Notes: generated by a model not told the origin, from the letters alone. Positions 12,101 through 20,269 are shown, numbered from the stretch's first letter. The stretch: DNA of 64,000 nt from Arion vulgaris (GCA_020796225.1 CM036775.1:1505001-1569000), one strand, 5' to 3'. Program-made: numbers and translations.

Positions 12101-12933
12101 CGCCACCTTTTGCCCCTTATCTCGTTTCACCTGCCGTTGTCCCGCTCTATTTCACAGTTCCCTGTTTGTGGTCCTGTCATACCATCGCAGATAAAGTATA
12201 TAACTTTCATTTATTTCTGAGAAATGTCTGCTCAACAACTAGTAACTGTTATATAAAAAAAGAAGATTGAGATATGTTGGGCATACTCTGATAAGAAATT
12301 ATAAAATAAATCACATTGAGTGGGAGGAAGAGTTAACACCCTTACTGAAACCTTGAAACAAATTATACTGAGAGAAGTAAGAAATATCGGACTCAGTTCC
12401 ATAAAAGGAACTGTACGAGTTGCCAAGGAGACATTTCTTGTAGTCCTTAAGTGACGTATAATGATGAAAATCATAGCATATCCTTTACAGGACGTAGCCA
12501 TCAACCAAACGAGTCATCAATTTTCTAGGCACCATTTATACATTCACTAGTTTGCCATTGCTTCTGAACGGTAAGGTCTATTTTTACCATTTGTAAAAAT
12601 CGACGCTAAACAAATTTGCTTCCAAACTGCCCACCGCAGAGTTTGAACCACGTACCCGTGGGTTGTGATTGAGCTCACTACCGTTTAAGCTACAGACGCC
12701 AAAATTTCTCTGCTACGTATAATTGTTGAAGAGATATATAAGGAAGGGTAGAAACGTAATTATCCAACATACGGTACCAACAATGCTATCTCTATGTTAT
12801 TTTCTCTCATTACTTTCATCCACTCAAGGTGATTACAATTGATCTCAAGAAGGATGGCTTCATCTCGTATCTACGTGAGCAGGTGAAAACAGCATACAGA
12901 GCCAATCGCTTTGAAAAAGTTATTTGCCCTTGA
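63..12933 (+). CDS. Clathrin heavy chain terminal-domain (beta-propeller)-like protein, 7 exons, 5' end outside window
   Basis: Clathrin heavy chain terminal domains bind clathrin-box adaptor peptides in vesicle coats. Seven exons (63-165, 943-1101, 1657-1775, 4962-5126, 7194-7310, 11068-11241, 12829-12933) join in one frame with GT-AG borders to give 313 residues plus stop, matching about residues 48-360 of clathrin heavy chain. Diagnostic stretches: SADSVLM, VFNL, VTDSTVYHW, LTGLTPE, VTQLYNRDED, ITKYGYLYMCDMETAMC, GILAVTRGGQ. Compared from memory with human clathrin, the blade 1-2 groove keeps F91 and K96 but has R for T87, E for Q89 and L for K98, so peptide binding may differ. TGA at 12931-12933 ends the frame just past the propeller; no leg-domain exon was recognised further right. 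It could be a short paralogue, or a full gene whose last seen exon really splices at 12882|12883 (CAG|GTGAAA) to exons I missed. The initiating exon is left of the window. Confidence 0.85.
195..735 (-). mobile_element. LINE family A, 3' fragment
   Basis: The - strand reads as a LINE C-terminus: WDVKGSRKRGRSRETLKRT then [20 protein letters not shown], with a short ATT-rich tail at its 3' end near 215. The rest of this intron up to 942 has only diverged A-family sequence and two copies of a tgtcataactgacta motif. Confidence 0.7.
943..1101 (+). CDS. Clathrin-like exon b
   Basis: Acceptor tttctaacag, donor T|GTGAGT. Encodes AGLRFEVFNLDSK through VYHWNIDNGQ, aligning with the clathrin stretch from AGKTLQIFNIEMK to VYHWSMEGES. 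It starts by completing the phase-1 codon of exon a (G|CT). Confidence 0.88.
1175..1432 (+). mobile_element. SINE-1b copy
   Basis: Starts at ccgagtggttaccgggccca and ends in an a/g-rich aagaagaag tail. The core aaagaatagaaccactg, then gcatgtcgtaagaag, is shared with SINE-1. Other copies: 2760-3010 and 25890-26110 (inverted). Confidence 0.7.
1657..1775 (+). CDS. Clathrin-like exon c
   Basis: Acceptor follows a CT-repeat pyrimidine tract (tctctctctcag); donor GAG|GTTTGT. Encodes STQPEQVFLRH through LALTGLTPE, aligning with the clathrin stretch ending LLLTGISAQ. Confidence 0.85.
2030..2760 (-). mobile_element. LINE fragments (reverse-transcriptase C-terminal region and family I tail)
   Basis: 2045-2540 reads on the - strand as the post-RT region of a LINE: QFKYLGVLVTSDGRC, KSLRATEMWFYRRMMRIPW, FFGHVMRRE. 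2545-2760 is a second fragment, family I, with revcomp similarity to 8560-8730. Both are broken by stops and shifts. 1776-2030 holds a 3' SINE-2 scrap (1828-1860) and diverged LINE sequence. Confidence 0.7.
2760..3010 (+). mobile_element. SINE-1b copy
   Basis: Near-identical in layout to the copy at 1175-1432, including gtgtaaagaatagaaccact and the aaagaagaaa tail. It lies immediately left of the 27-bp array. Confidence 0.7.
3055..3357. repeat. 27-bp tandem array, about 11 copies
   Basis: Unit on + strand catcagccagttttctttg plus atttgtaa. The period of 9 codons keeps both strands open: the - strand reads MLQIKENWL repeatedly. The same peptide occurs once inside a LINE fragment at 8513-8545 (KENCLMLQI), so the array is an amplified piece of LINE coding sequence rather than a protein gene. 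Confidence 0.9.
3410..3840 (+). mobile_element. LINE fragments, families E and G
   Basis: 3480-3640 carries the family E C-terminal pattern (gaccaagaagaagatgg, then the [19 protein letters not shown] part) broken by stops. 3650-3840 resembles family G (AFLEPAG, then an E/R-rich tail). No intact frame. Confidence 0.6.
3855..4015 (-). mobile_element. SINE-2 copy (tRNA-like head)
   Basis: On the - strand the head carries a box-A-like ttaaacggtagcgagctcg and a box-B-like ggttcaaactcc, followed by the conserved body with caatggcaaac. Compare 13110-13235 and 38985-39215. Confidence 0.7.
4025..4875 (-). mobile_element. LINE family A with reverse-transcriptase motif
   Basis: The - strand at 4558-4875 encodes part of an RT domain: LEDLDFADDIVLLSKNNQD contains the catalytic FADD box, followed by EQFTYLGSNFDCTGN. 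The 3' half (4025-4500) matches the A-family tail at 195-735. Truncated and degraded. Confidence 0.75.
4962..5126 (+). CDS. Clathrin-like exon d
   Basis: Acceptor ttctttcag, donor AAG|GTAATT, 55 codons in phase 0. Encodes DDRISGVTQLYNRDED through SSREAQDHGK, matching the clathrin blade with VVGAMQLYSVDRK. A SINE-2 copy starts only about 20 bases past the donor. Confidence 0.87.
5147..5395 (-). mobile_element. SINE-2 copy
   Basis: Full-length-looking copy: 3' end with tcctttacaggacgtagcca (read on +), body, then tRNA-like head with tttgaaccaggtacgc as inverted box B. It sits about 20 bases after the donor of clathrin-like exon d. Confidence 0.75.
5500..5900 (-). mobile_element. Mixed LINE and SINE scraps, including family C
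   Basis: 5640-5715 carries a tRNA-like motif cggttcaattcccggtacga of SINE-5 type. 5715-5900 matches the LINE C segment seen at 47300-47500 and 55470-55680 (tatgcatactgatggttcct). 5900-6030 is AT-rich with nothing recognised. Confidence 0.5.
6030..6405. mobile_element. Two SINE-1 copies in inverted, head-out arrangement
   Basis: Left copy on + begins gtgtggtgccggggccc and runs to about 6175. Right copy is inverted, from gaccacttgttaaaccactc to about 6405, ending in the complement of the head (ggcaccacacaggcg). Transcripts could form a long hairpin. 6405-6500 is a small inverted LINE B fragment; 6500-6700 holds nothing recognised. Confidence 0.7.
6704..7042. mobile_element. Foldback element: two arms of about 150 bp around a 35-bp loop
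   Basis: The left arm (6704-6852) and the reverse complement of the right arm (6888-7042) share ctttatcaagcaaagg, acaacaggagtg, ttcacttctttgacagcaca and actatgacagaaa. No coding capacity. It resembles a palindromic MITE or foldback transposon and lies in the intron before clathrin-like exon e. Confidence 0.8.
7194..7310 (+). CDS. Clathrin-like exon e
   Basis: Acceptor cttccacag, donor CAG|GTACGT, 39 codons. Encodes VHVIELGPYKLGN through ERYDFPISLQ, aligning with LHIIEVGTP through NDFPVAMQ of clathrin. Confidence 0.88.
7378..7866. mobile_element. Non-autonomous DNA transposon (MITE) with terminal inverted repeats
   Basis: The left end agttcgttccaaaatttg and the right end caattttggaacgaact are inverted copies of about 24 bases with few mismatches, flanked by TAT on both sides, consistent with a TA-type target duplication as in Tc1/mariner relatives. 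The 489-bp interior is AT-rich and non-coding. Confidence 0.75.
7880..8170 (+). mobile_element. LINE fragment
   Basis: Short frames such as ARKRWTSEITEATKETIYEA are LINE-like. The segment gagataacagaggcgacgaa is clearly related to the unit of the 89-bp hairpin array at 14930-15915. Confidence 0.5.
8180..8435 (+). mobile_element. SINE-1 copy
   Basis: Contains aagcgtcacagaaattggat, ggcctacttgtaggcgcgta and the tail motif gttcgaagaagaag, all shared with the other SINE-1 copies. Confidence 0.75.
8440..9170 (+). mobile_element. LINE 3' fragments (family I, then an AFEMW-type family)
   Basis: 8500-8730 encodes NKENCLMLQIRRHEGLEKT, then RRRGRPRDD: the usual basic LINE C-terminus. 8840-9170 encodes NEQDRIDAFKMWI, then GGKPRDKWEGNFKKWTGY, the same family as the inverted copy at 57000-57700. 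Both have stops. Confidence 0.7.
9180..9530 (-). mobile_element. LINE C-terminal fragment (HC-rich type)
   Basis: The - strand reads AHLQRIGPRDSDACTY then SPEHILQDCSSL, the cysteine/histidine tail found after RNase H in I-like LINEs. A related copy is at 48515-48700. Confidence 0.7.
9535..10372. repeat. 50-bp x3 and 52-bp x12 tandem arrays
   Basis: 9535-9685: three units built on gccatattgttccctgtag. 9735-10372: about twelve 52-bp units built on agtagaatataagactcctg and gcaagactgtcc. The two share tgttccc-agtagaatata, as does 8755-8815, so they descend from one unit. Long frames here are repeat artefacts. The array is in the intron before clathrin-like exon f; 10373-10585 is unremarkable. 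Confidence 0.9.
10585..11045 (+). mobile_element. SINE-6-like interspersed repeat
   Basis: Starts with a box-A-like tctgtagcgtagaggtttg; the body contains taggtgagatcgag, gacgataaaacataggt and the 3' part gcaatgatgatggttctat. Related copies: 14400-14740, 24985-25070 (3' part), 62185-62270 (middle). Confidence 0.55.
11068..11241 (+). CDS. Clathrin-like exon f
   Basis: Acceptor (ctt)n-gtag, donor CAG|GTATGT, 58 codons. This is the best conserved exon: ISVDYGLLFVITKYGYLYM through GILAVTRGGQ, against ISEKHDVVFLITKYGYIHL and IIGVNRKGQ in clathrin. Confidence 0.92.
11310..11510 (-). mobile_element. SINE-1 copy
   Basis: Inverted: begins cgaccacttgttaaacactc and includes tcctacgtcagtcgcctctt. It starts about 70 bases after clathrin-like exon f. 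Confidence 0.7.
11530..12012. mobile_element. TIR element of about 480 bp inserted in a LINE G copy
   Basis: The left arm (ataaggcatgcagccagtcc through gtagtattgcgcac) and right arm (gtgcgcaatactac through actggctgcatgccttat) are inverted copies of about 110 bp around 240 bp of non-coding spacer. The flanks, tcctgggtcttcc on the left and acctctattaccctgg on the right, are adjacent in the LINE G copy at 44590-44625, so the element interrupts a LINE. Confidence 0.7.
12012..12720. mobile_element. LINE G (-), LINE A (+) and SINE-2 (-) fragments
   Basis: 12012-12220 continues the interrupted LINE G on the - strand. 12240-12450 is a LINE A tail on + (gagatatgttgggcatactc). 12465-12710 is an inverted SINE-2 with gagtttgaaccacgtacccg. 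12720-12820 is plain intron. Confidence 0.6.
12829..12933 (+). CDS. Clathrin-like exon g, apparent terminal exon
   Basis: Acceptor cactcaag. VITIDLKKDGFISYLREQ aligns with VLSVCVEEENIIPYITNV, the end of the clathrin propeller. The next 16 residues, VKTAYRANRFEKVICP, do not resemble clathrin and end in TGA. A possible donor CAG|GTGAAA sits exactly where the similarity stops (12882|12883), so an alternative continuing transcript is possible. The 3' flank holds AT-rich AATATAAAT-like sequence but no clear AATAAA. Confidence 0.7.
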   Translation: MITIDLKKDGFISYLREQVKTAYRANRFEKVICP

Positions 12934-13109
12934 TGACCCAAGATTGCACGTATCATATAATTAATATAAATATGTTATGTAATATGTTATGTTCAGTATT
13001 TATATATTTTATCTGTGTGACATCGTACGTATTAGTGATGATCAAGTTTCAGCACAAATAATGGTAACTTTTTCCATATATTATTTAATTTTTTGTCGTG
13101 TTAAATAGT

Positions 13110-13240
13110 GGCCATCTGTGGCTTAGCGGTAGTGAGCTCCGCCCAAGAGTACCTGGTTCAAACTCTACGATGGGCAGTTTGGACGCAAATTTGTTCCAGT
13201 GAATTTTTACAAACAGTAAAAATAGACCTGGATAAAAATA
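13110..13240 (+). mobile_element. SINE-2 copy
   Basis: tRNA-like head gtggcttagcggtagtgag (box A) and ggttcaaactctacg (box B), then cagtttggacgcaaattt. Its body appears split from the 3' part at 14115-14225 by the LINE D insertion between them. Confidence 0.75.
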
Positions 13241-13249
13241 GAATCAGTA

Positions 13250-14225
13250 TTTTCCAGGCAGGTTTCGTTTCTCAGGTCTGCTAGCAGTTGGCAGTCTTGC
13301 AGTATGTGCTCTGCCATCATGTCCGCCTTCTCACAGTGGCACAGGCTAGTTGTGCCAATTTAAAATTTGTTGTAAAAGTGGGCCCGGAGTCTGTTATGGC
13401 CGGTGTGAAGGCAGAACTTGTTCACTACGGGACAGACCATAGTACTCATCTTTGGCGCTGTGTTGAGGGTGGTCTTGCGATCACTTTTCTCTATATCGCT
13501 ATCCGATGGTTCTTTTAGCCTCTTCGTAGCTGATTTCCATCAGTCTGCGGCAGTCGCCTACCCGCTTGTCTGCCTCTTCATTTTCGCTTATATTGCAGTG
13601 TGATGGGATCCACTGTATGACTGCGTTTGAATGAGTTTGTTAATACTCCGAGGATCGTGTTTAGCACTGTGCCGGTTAAGCTTTTTAGTGCTTTGATGGC
13701 CGACATGGCGTCTGTGAATATCACTACTTTGTTATGTGAGGTGCTGCTTCTCTCTAGGATCATTTCTGCTGCTATTCTTAGTGCCTCCATCTCTGTACAG
13801 TAGTTGTTTGAGTACTTTCCTGTGGCTATCGACTTCGTGACCTTCACTTTCTTTGGGAGTTTAAGCACTATTCCTCTTCCTCCATCACTAATCACGTTCT
13901 CTGCCGATCCGTCGGTGTGCACGTGTGTCCACGCTCTCCCAGGGTACTCTGTCGCTATGAATTTTTCTGTAACCGCTCTCCTTTCACAGTTCGCTTGCTG
14001 CCCCTTTTTTTTTATGCCCGGTAGCGATTCTCTTAGTTTGGCATCGTGGTCTCCCAGGCGGTTCTTGACGGTTGCTGGTATAAGTTTGGGTTTACATTTG
14101 GCTAGGACTGGGTCGACTTGGATCAGTGAATGGCAACCTGCTGAACGTATAAGTGGTGTCTAGAAAATCAACGACCCATTTACTGTGGTTGATGGCTATG
14201 TCCTATAAAGGATATGCCACGATAT
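13250..14225 (-). mobile_element. LINE family D, RNase H region, inside SINE-2
   Basis: The - strand encodes an RNase H fragment: MHTDGSAENVISDGGRGIV, TEMEALRIAAEMI, VVIFTDAMSAIKALKSL. The DG, E and D residues of the catalytic set are visible. 14115-14225 resumes the SINE-2 3' part (gtggtgtctagaaaatcaac). 14225-14400 is AT-rich with short tandem duplications. Confidence 0.75.
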
Positions 14226-14399
14226 TCATACATATACTGTCTGTATAATGTTACCAGTATATGTTACCATACTGTCTGCATAATGTTATCTATGTGTACA
14301 TATATTATCTATATGTAAACATGTATGTACATAATTTGTATGTGTAAACACATTTTAATATCATGTGTTTGTGTAAACGTGTAATTATATTATTTATTA

Positions 14400-14740
14400 T
14401 ATTTTCTAGTGATCTGTGTGATCTCATTATAGGTGAGATCAAGTAACTAGTCATTTTTTAAAAGTGATAAAACATAGGTCGTGTGTACAAGTTGAATGAA
14501 AAACCATTATCAGTTTAAAATCATTAAGGGTAGGCTGGAAAACTGCTGTCTGACAAAAGTAATTTAAATATTACTAGTTTTCACCATCCTCAAAATTTAA
14601 TTTGGGAACCCTCGTAGGCGATACAGTTTGTGTACTACTGCTGACATTTTGATGTGCAAGAAAGAGATCAAAGCACACATGGTTATTCACAAAAGTGCGA
14701 TGATTATATCATAATCAATCCCTTATTGCAGATAATTGAC
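14400..14740 (+). mobile_element. SINE-6-like repeat, diverged
   Basis: Matches 10670-11040 through ataggtgagatcaagt, gataaaacataggtc and gaaagagatcaaagcacaca. 14740-14925 is unassigned. Confidence 0.5.
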
Positions 14741-14929
14741 TGAGTTAATGCTTACATCGAGATACAATCCCTGTAGCTGTGTGGTTTGAGAACAGTATTT
14801 TGAAGCCATTTTTTAAATAAAGAAAGTCAGTGTGACTGATCTTTCTGTTGCGTTAAAAGACAGCAGTCTCTAATTTCACGTTTTCCACCAAATTAATCAG
14901 AAAGAGATTTCTAGCATGGGCTTTTATGT

Positions 14930-15915
14930 GTGCTTCATAAATAGTTTCTTCTGTCGCAGAGATAATAGAGGCGACGCATGACACTATTTATGAAGCATAA
15001 TGATAGCAGACTAAATCTATGCTTCATAAATAGTTTCTTCTGTCGCAGAGATAATAGAGGCGACGCATGACACTATTTATGAAGCATAATGATAGCAGAC
15101 TAAATCTATGCTTCATAAATAGTTTCTTCTGTCGCAGAGATAATAGAGGCAACGAAAGACACTATTTATGAGGCATAATGATAGCAGACTAAATCTATGC
15201 TTCATAAATAGTTTCTTCTGTCGCAGAGATAATAGAGGCAACGAAAGACACTATTTATGAGGCATAATGATAGCAGACTAAATCTATGCTTCATAAATAG
15301 TTTCTTCTGTCGCAGAGATAATAGAGGCAACGAAAGACACGATTTATGAAGCATAATGATAGCAGACTAAATCTATGCTTCATAAATAGTTTCTTCTGTC
15401 GCAGAGATAATAGAGGCAACGAAAGACACTATTTATGAGGCATAATGATAGCAGACTAAATCTATGCTTCATAAATAGTTTCTTCTGTCGCAGAGATAAT
15501 AGAGGCAACGAAAGACACTATTTATGAGGCATAATGATAGCAGACTAAATCTATGCTTCATAAATAGTTTCTTCTGTCGCAGAGATAATAGAGGCAACGA
15601 AAGACACGATTTATGAAGCATAATGATAGCAGACTAAATCTATGCTTCATAAATAGTTTCTTCTGTCGCAGAGATAATAGAGGCAACGAAAGACACTATT
15701 TATGAGGCATAATGATAGCAGACTAAATCTATGCTTCATAAATAGTTTCTTCTGTCGCAGAGATAATAGAGGCAACGAAAGACACGATTTATGAGGCATA
15801 ATGATAGCAGACTAAATCTATGCTTCATAAATAGTTTCTTCTGTCGCAGAGATAATAGAGGCAACGAAAGACACGATTTATGAAGCATAATGATAGCAGA
15901 CTAAATCTATGCTTC
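14930..15915. repeat. 89-bp tandem array, about 11 copies, each with a 17-bp inverted repeat
   Basis: Each unit contains tatgcttcataaatagt and, about 40 bases later, its exact inverse actatttatgaagcata (some units carry gaggca instead). Inner pairs such as gtcgc/gcgac occur in the first units. Units are nearly identical. The middle gagataatagaggcaacgaa derives from LINE-like sequence seen once at 8010-8050. Confidence 0.92.
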
Positions 15916-16235
15916 CACCGAGAAGAGATCAATCAAAGAATTTAAGATAGAATACACACTAACAAGACAAAAATGATAAACTAAAACACACACACAAACC
16001 TAATATGGAAACTGTGCATATCTTTGAGCAAGTTGACCATATCTTCAGCAAATTTATCATCCATACATTTGTGAAATAAAATTAATTTCCATTTTATTAT
16101 TTTGTAATATATTTACACTTTTCTTGTTTTCAAACAATTCATTGAAAAAGAAGAACACATTTTCTTATGTTTTTTGTGATGAGTACCATTTAGTTTCCTA
16201 TGCTGTACATTCTTCTTCACCTTTCAACTCCCAAC
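15916..16235. other. AT-rich spacer, nothing recognised
   Basis: Contains only short AT-rich runs after the 89-bp array; no frame, repeat or RNA motif was recognised. Confidence 0.5.
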
Positions 16236-16239
16236 GGAG

Positions 16240-16960
16240 CACAGGTCTTCAACAAACTTCTTTCAGCTCTTTCTCTCTCCTGCCATCCCTTCCAATTCTT
16301 TCCATGTTTTACCTATCCTTTTAATATCAGCCTCCAGCTCTCTTCTCCAGGTCTGCATCCACTCCTCTTTCCCTGCGGGTTCCAAAACGGTGCCCGTCTC
16401 GCAATGCTTCCGGTCGGTCTTCTCAATGTGTGTCCTATCCATCACCAGCGTCTCTTCCTTAGCTCTTTCTCCACTGGTGTCTGCTTAGTTCTTTCTCTGA
16501 GTTCCTCATTTGTAATCTTATCATACCATCTCAGTCCCTCTATTCTACCCAAACATCCATTTATGAAGGTCTGTAGTTTTCTGGTAGTTTCTTTTGTTGT
16601 CTTCCATGTTTCCGAGCCATAAAACAGCACTGACTTCACATTTGATTGAAAGATTCTCAGCTTTGTGTTTTGATTTCCTTTGACTTCCATATCTTACTCA
16701 ATGCAATAAAGTTTCCCTTGCTTTTTGTATTCTTATCTTGACATCTTTGTTAGTTCCTCCATTTGTGTCTATGTTGCTACCAAGGTATGTGTATGATTCT
16801 ACATCTTGTAGAGCTGTTTCCTCCATCATAATCTGGTTTACATTATTGCATTTATTCTCATGACCTTAGTCTTTTCCATGTGTATTTTCATGCCTAGTTG
16901 CTGAGACTTATTATTTAGAATGTTTATTTGATCTTTAATCTGATGTTGTACATTACTAAC
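16240..16960 (-). mobile_element. LINE family G, RT-distal and C-terminal part
   Basis: The - strand encodes [19 protein letters not shown], then [20 protein letters not shown], then the W-rich end of the C-terminus. The same region occurs on + at 54530-55050. Confidence 0.8.
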
Positions 16961-17009
16961 CATAATGATATTCATTTTCTTGTTCGACTGTTTTATTTAT
17001 TAGAATTAT

Positions 17010-17270
17010 GGTTCGCCCGTGGTGCCGGGGCCGCAAGGAAGCAAAGAATAATACCACTGCAACCTACAATGCATGTCGTAAGAGGTGACTGATGTAGGAC
17101 CTAGGGATGCTTCCCTAGTAAATAAAAAGCAGCGTAGTAATCGGATGTGCTGGCCTACTTGTAGGCGCATAACTGGCACAGCGCACAATCGCTCTTAGGC
17201 TTCGATCACATACAAATCACACAGAGTGGTTAACAAGTGGTCGATATGGAGCGTTTGAAGTAGAAAATAG
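17010..17270 (+). mobile_element. SINE-1 copy
   Basis: Head gtggtgccggggccgcaagg, body aagcaaagaataataccact, tail gaagtagaaa. One of the most complete copies. Confidence 0.8.
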
Positions 17271-17274
17271 TTAT

Positions 17275-18150
17275 GGTTAATGAAATACCTGGGGTTGCGG
17301 TTTGATTGTTGTTTTGCTTTGATGGAACTCATAGACCATGTGATAATGAAGGCTAGGGAGGGTTTGCCTACAATGAAGGTAATGTCTGGGGGTCTCAGTG
17401 GCTAAGTCCTTGCCTTGCGAGTCAAAGGTTGTGGGTTCAAATCTGGACCGCACCGTTCTGTTCACAGGTGCATTCTTTTCCAGAGACCCCTAGGATTGTT
17501 GCTGGAGCTACAGAGTTTGTGCTTTGTGCAATACTCTCAGCAGGTGGCATGCCATTTCTGCAGAGAGGGATTGAGCCATATGAGGTCAAACCCAGTGCAA
17601 TTAAGTCAATCTTTCAGCTTTAAAATGCCTTTTAAAAGATAATGGCTGCAGCAAATTGTGAGCAGTGCCATGTTTGTTTCTTATACTAGTGTCTTGTCCT
17701 GTCTTTGCTTGAGTATGCTCTGCCAAACCTAACTATCAGCCATATGCTGCACTAAAGACATTTCATGCAGGGCGATGCGTTACCTTCATGACTATCCTAC
17801 TATGAAAGAAAGAACAAGGATATGCTGTGTACTTACATATCTTCCAGTCAATGCTGACACACAGCACCTCATGCACATGAAATAAAGAGAGAAAAATGAA
17901 ATAGGTTAAAAAGAGGAAAATATTAGATGGATCAGGCCGAGGACTGTATTCAACGGGTGTGTACACTTGAAGACATTGAACCCGGTGAACAATGAATACC
18001 AATACCAACAGAAATCAATAAATCATTTTCAGTATGTGTCAGACTTGATAAAGAATGCAGACGAGAAAACCCAGTGGTTGTGGAGGCAGAAGTTACCAAC
18101 AAAGAACTGGTGTCGTTAGCCGCCACACGCTGAGAGACATACTGAGGTGG
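17275..18150 (+). mobile_element. LINE family B, 3' part, interrupted by SINE-4 (17382-17640)
   Basis: 17275-17380 and 17640-18150 match the RT-to-C-terminal part of the LINE B at 28845-29430 (gaaatacctggggttgcg, atggctgcagcaaattgtga). The intervening 17382-17640 is a SINE with tRNA-like motifs ctcagtggctaagtcc and gggttcaaatctgg. The RNase H region is deleted, so the fragment passes directly into the family's 3' end. Confidence 0.75.
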
Positions 18151-18620
18151 AAATCGGAACACTTATGGACTTATTGATTCGATGTGCAGTGATGATGATC
18201 CGACGATGAAACATAAAACTGGCATCGTTAGTCGCCACGCGTTGAGAGACATACTGAGGTGGAGATCGGAGCACTTATGGACTAACTGGTTCAGTGTACA
18301 GTGATGATGATCCGGCGACTAAACTAAACTGAGAGACATACTGAGATGGAGATCGGAGCACTTATGGACTAACTGGTTCAGTGTACAGTGATGATGATCC
18401 GGCGACTAAACTAAACTGAGAGACATACTGAGGTGGAGATCGGAACACTTATGGACTAATTGGTTTGATGTAGAGTGATGATGATCCAACGATTAAACAT
18501 AGAATTGGCGTCATTAGTCGCCACACGCTGAGAGACATACCGAGGTGGAGATCGGAGCACTTATGGACTAATTGGTTCGATGTACAGTGATGATGATCCG
18601 ACGACTAAACTAAACTTATT
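18120..18620 (+). repeat. Tandem copies of the LINE B 3' end
   Basis: Four to five units of roughly 85-125 bp run from cacacgctgagagacatact to tgatgatgatccgacgacta, each closing with a taaac/taaact tail. The single-copy version ends the LINE at 30060-30175. 18620-18800 is AT-rich. Confidence 0.85.
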
Positions 18621-18799
18621 AGAATTACTTATGTCATTTTTGCTAGAAAACATTCTGATTAAATTGTGCTTGACTGCATCTGTAGGATGGACATATTTTT
18701 CCTTGTTCCTGTTCATTTTTTGTGTGTAAGATGTGAATTGTAAAAAAGGAATTGGGAAATTATTAATGGAAGTGCATAAAAAAAAGTGTGAGTTTTTCA

Positions 18800-19250
18800 A
18801 CCGTAACAGCTCTCAGGTCAACCCGAGCCGAGTTATGTACCAGAGAGAGAGACTAAATAGTAAAGACGGCAACGACTCTCAGGTCAACCTGAGCCGAGTT
18901 ATGTATCAGAGAGAGAGACTAGATAGTAAAGACGCCAACGGCTCTCAGGTCAACCCGAGCCGAGTTATGTATCAGAGAGAGAGACTAGATAGTAAAGACG
19001 GCAACGGCTCTCAGGTCAACCCGAGTTATGTATCAGAGAGAGAGACTAGATAGTAAAGACGCCAACGGCTCTCAGGTCAACCCGAGCCGAGTTATGTATC
19101 AGGGAGAGAGACTAGATAGTAAAGACGCCAACGGCTCTCAGGTCAACCCGAGCCGAGTTATGTACCAGGGAGAGAGACTAGATAGTAAAGACGGCAACGG
19201 CTCTCAGGTCAACCCGAGTTATGTACCAGGGAGAGAGACTAGATAGTAAA
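18800..19250. repeat. 66-bp tandem array, about 7 copies, built from SINE-3
   Basis: Units of 58-66 bp: aacggctctcaggtcaaccc, gagttatgtatcag, gagagagactagatagtaaa. This corresponds to the SINE-3 segment at 38107-38165. The CDS-like frames are repeat artefacts. Confidence 0.88.
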
Positions 19251-19254
19251 GACA

Positions 19255-19670
19255 GACAAAAAATATGGACCTGACACCTTATTCCTCAAAAGTAACCCGT
19301 TTTCGTATAATGCGGTGCTAGGTCCATATTTTTCACTGACCATTGACAAACAATGGGTGATGTTGTCAACATCACGCTGGTCACCTGTACTTCCCAGTGC
19401 TTTTTCTGGTACCCAACTGAGGCTGGGTTGACCTGAGAGCCGTTAGTCTGAAAATATTCCATGCCTACTGTGGAATAGAACCCGGACCACATAAAAATGC
19501 CCTTTAGTGTGGCTCCTGGTAAAAAGGCGTCTAACACAAAGCCATGTAATGTGATGTTTGGTCTACAAGGAGTTAAGAAGTGAGTTTAGTGTGGCTCCTG
19601 GTAAAAAGGCGTCTAACACAAAGCCATGTAATGTGTTGTTTGGTTCACAAGGAGTTAAGAAGTGAGTTTA
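19255..19670 (-). mobile_element. SINE-3 copy and an 85-bp duplication
   Basis: 19265-19480 is inverted SINE-3 (actgaggctgggttgacctg). 19500-19670 holds two tandem copies of a unit starting tttagtgtggctcctggt. 19670-19970 is AT-rich with nothing recognised. Confidence 0.65.
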
Positions 19671-19974
19671 CTAACAACTATGCTACTGCAGCTCTCTATA
19701 TTCCTTCAAGATATCCCATTCTGTGAAAACAATCTCTTTCTTCTAGTCTCCTAACAACATAAGACAATCACGACAAATAACAACAACTAGCAGTAAATAT
19801 TAATCATATAAAGTTTGCAATGTTGGTAATCAGTTTTCACAAAATACATATATCGAAATTTCTCTGGAGATTGCATAAATAATTAACATTTGACAAATTT
19901 AATTTGCATATTTTTTATGTAGGTCATGTAGAAGATATTCTGTAAACACTCAAAAATAAATATAAATGTAGCAT

Positions 19975-20250
19975 AGAAACATATATACTTACAAATGTAG
20001 CATAGAAACAGATATACTTACAAATGTAACATAGCAACAGATATACTTACAAATGTAACAGCAACAAATATACTTACAAATGTAACATAGCAACAGATAT
20101 ACTTACAAATGTAACATAGCAACAGATATACTTACAAATGTAACATAGCAACAGATATACTTACAAATGTAGCATATGAACAGATATACTTACAAATGTA
20201 GCATATGAACAGATATACTTACAAATGTAGCATAGAAACATATACACTTA
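19975..20250. repeat. 29/30-bp tandem array, about 9 copies
   Basis: Unit catagcaacagatatactta plus caaatgtaa, with variants catagaaaca and catatgaaca. Confidence 0.88.
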
Positions 20251-20269
20251 AAAAAAAAAACTTGTTACT

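Noticed and set aside
14930..15915. Tandem hammerhead ribozyme array
   Set aside because: The conserved CUGANGA and GAAA core arrangement was not found on either strand.
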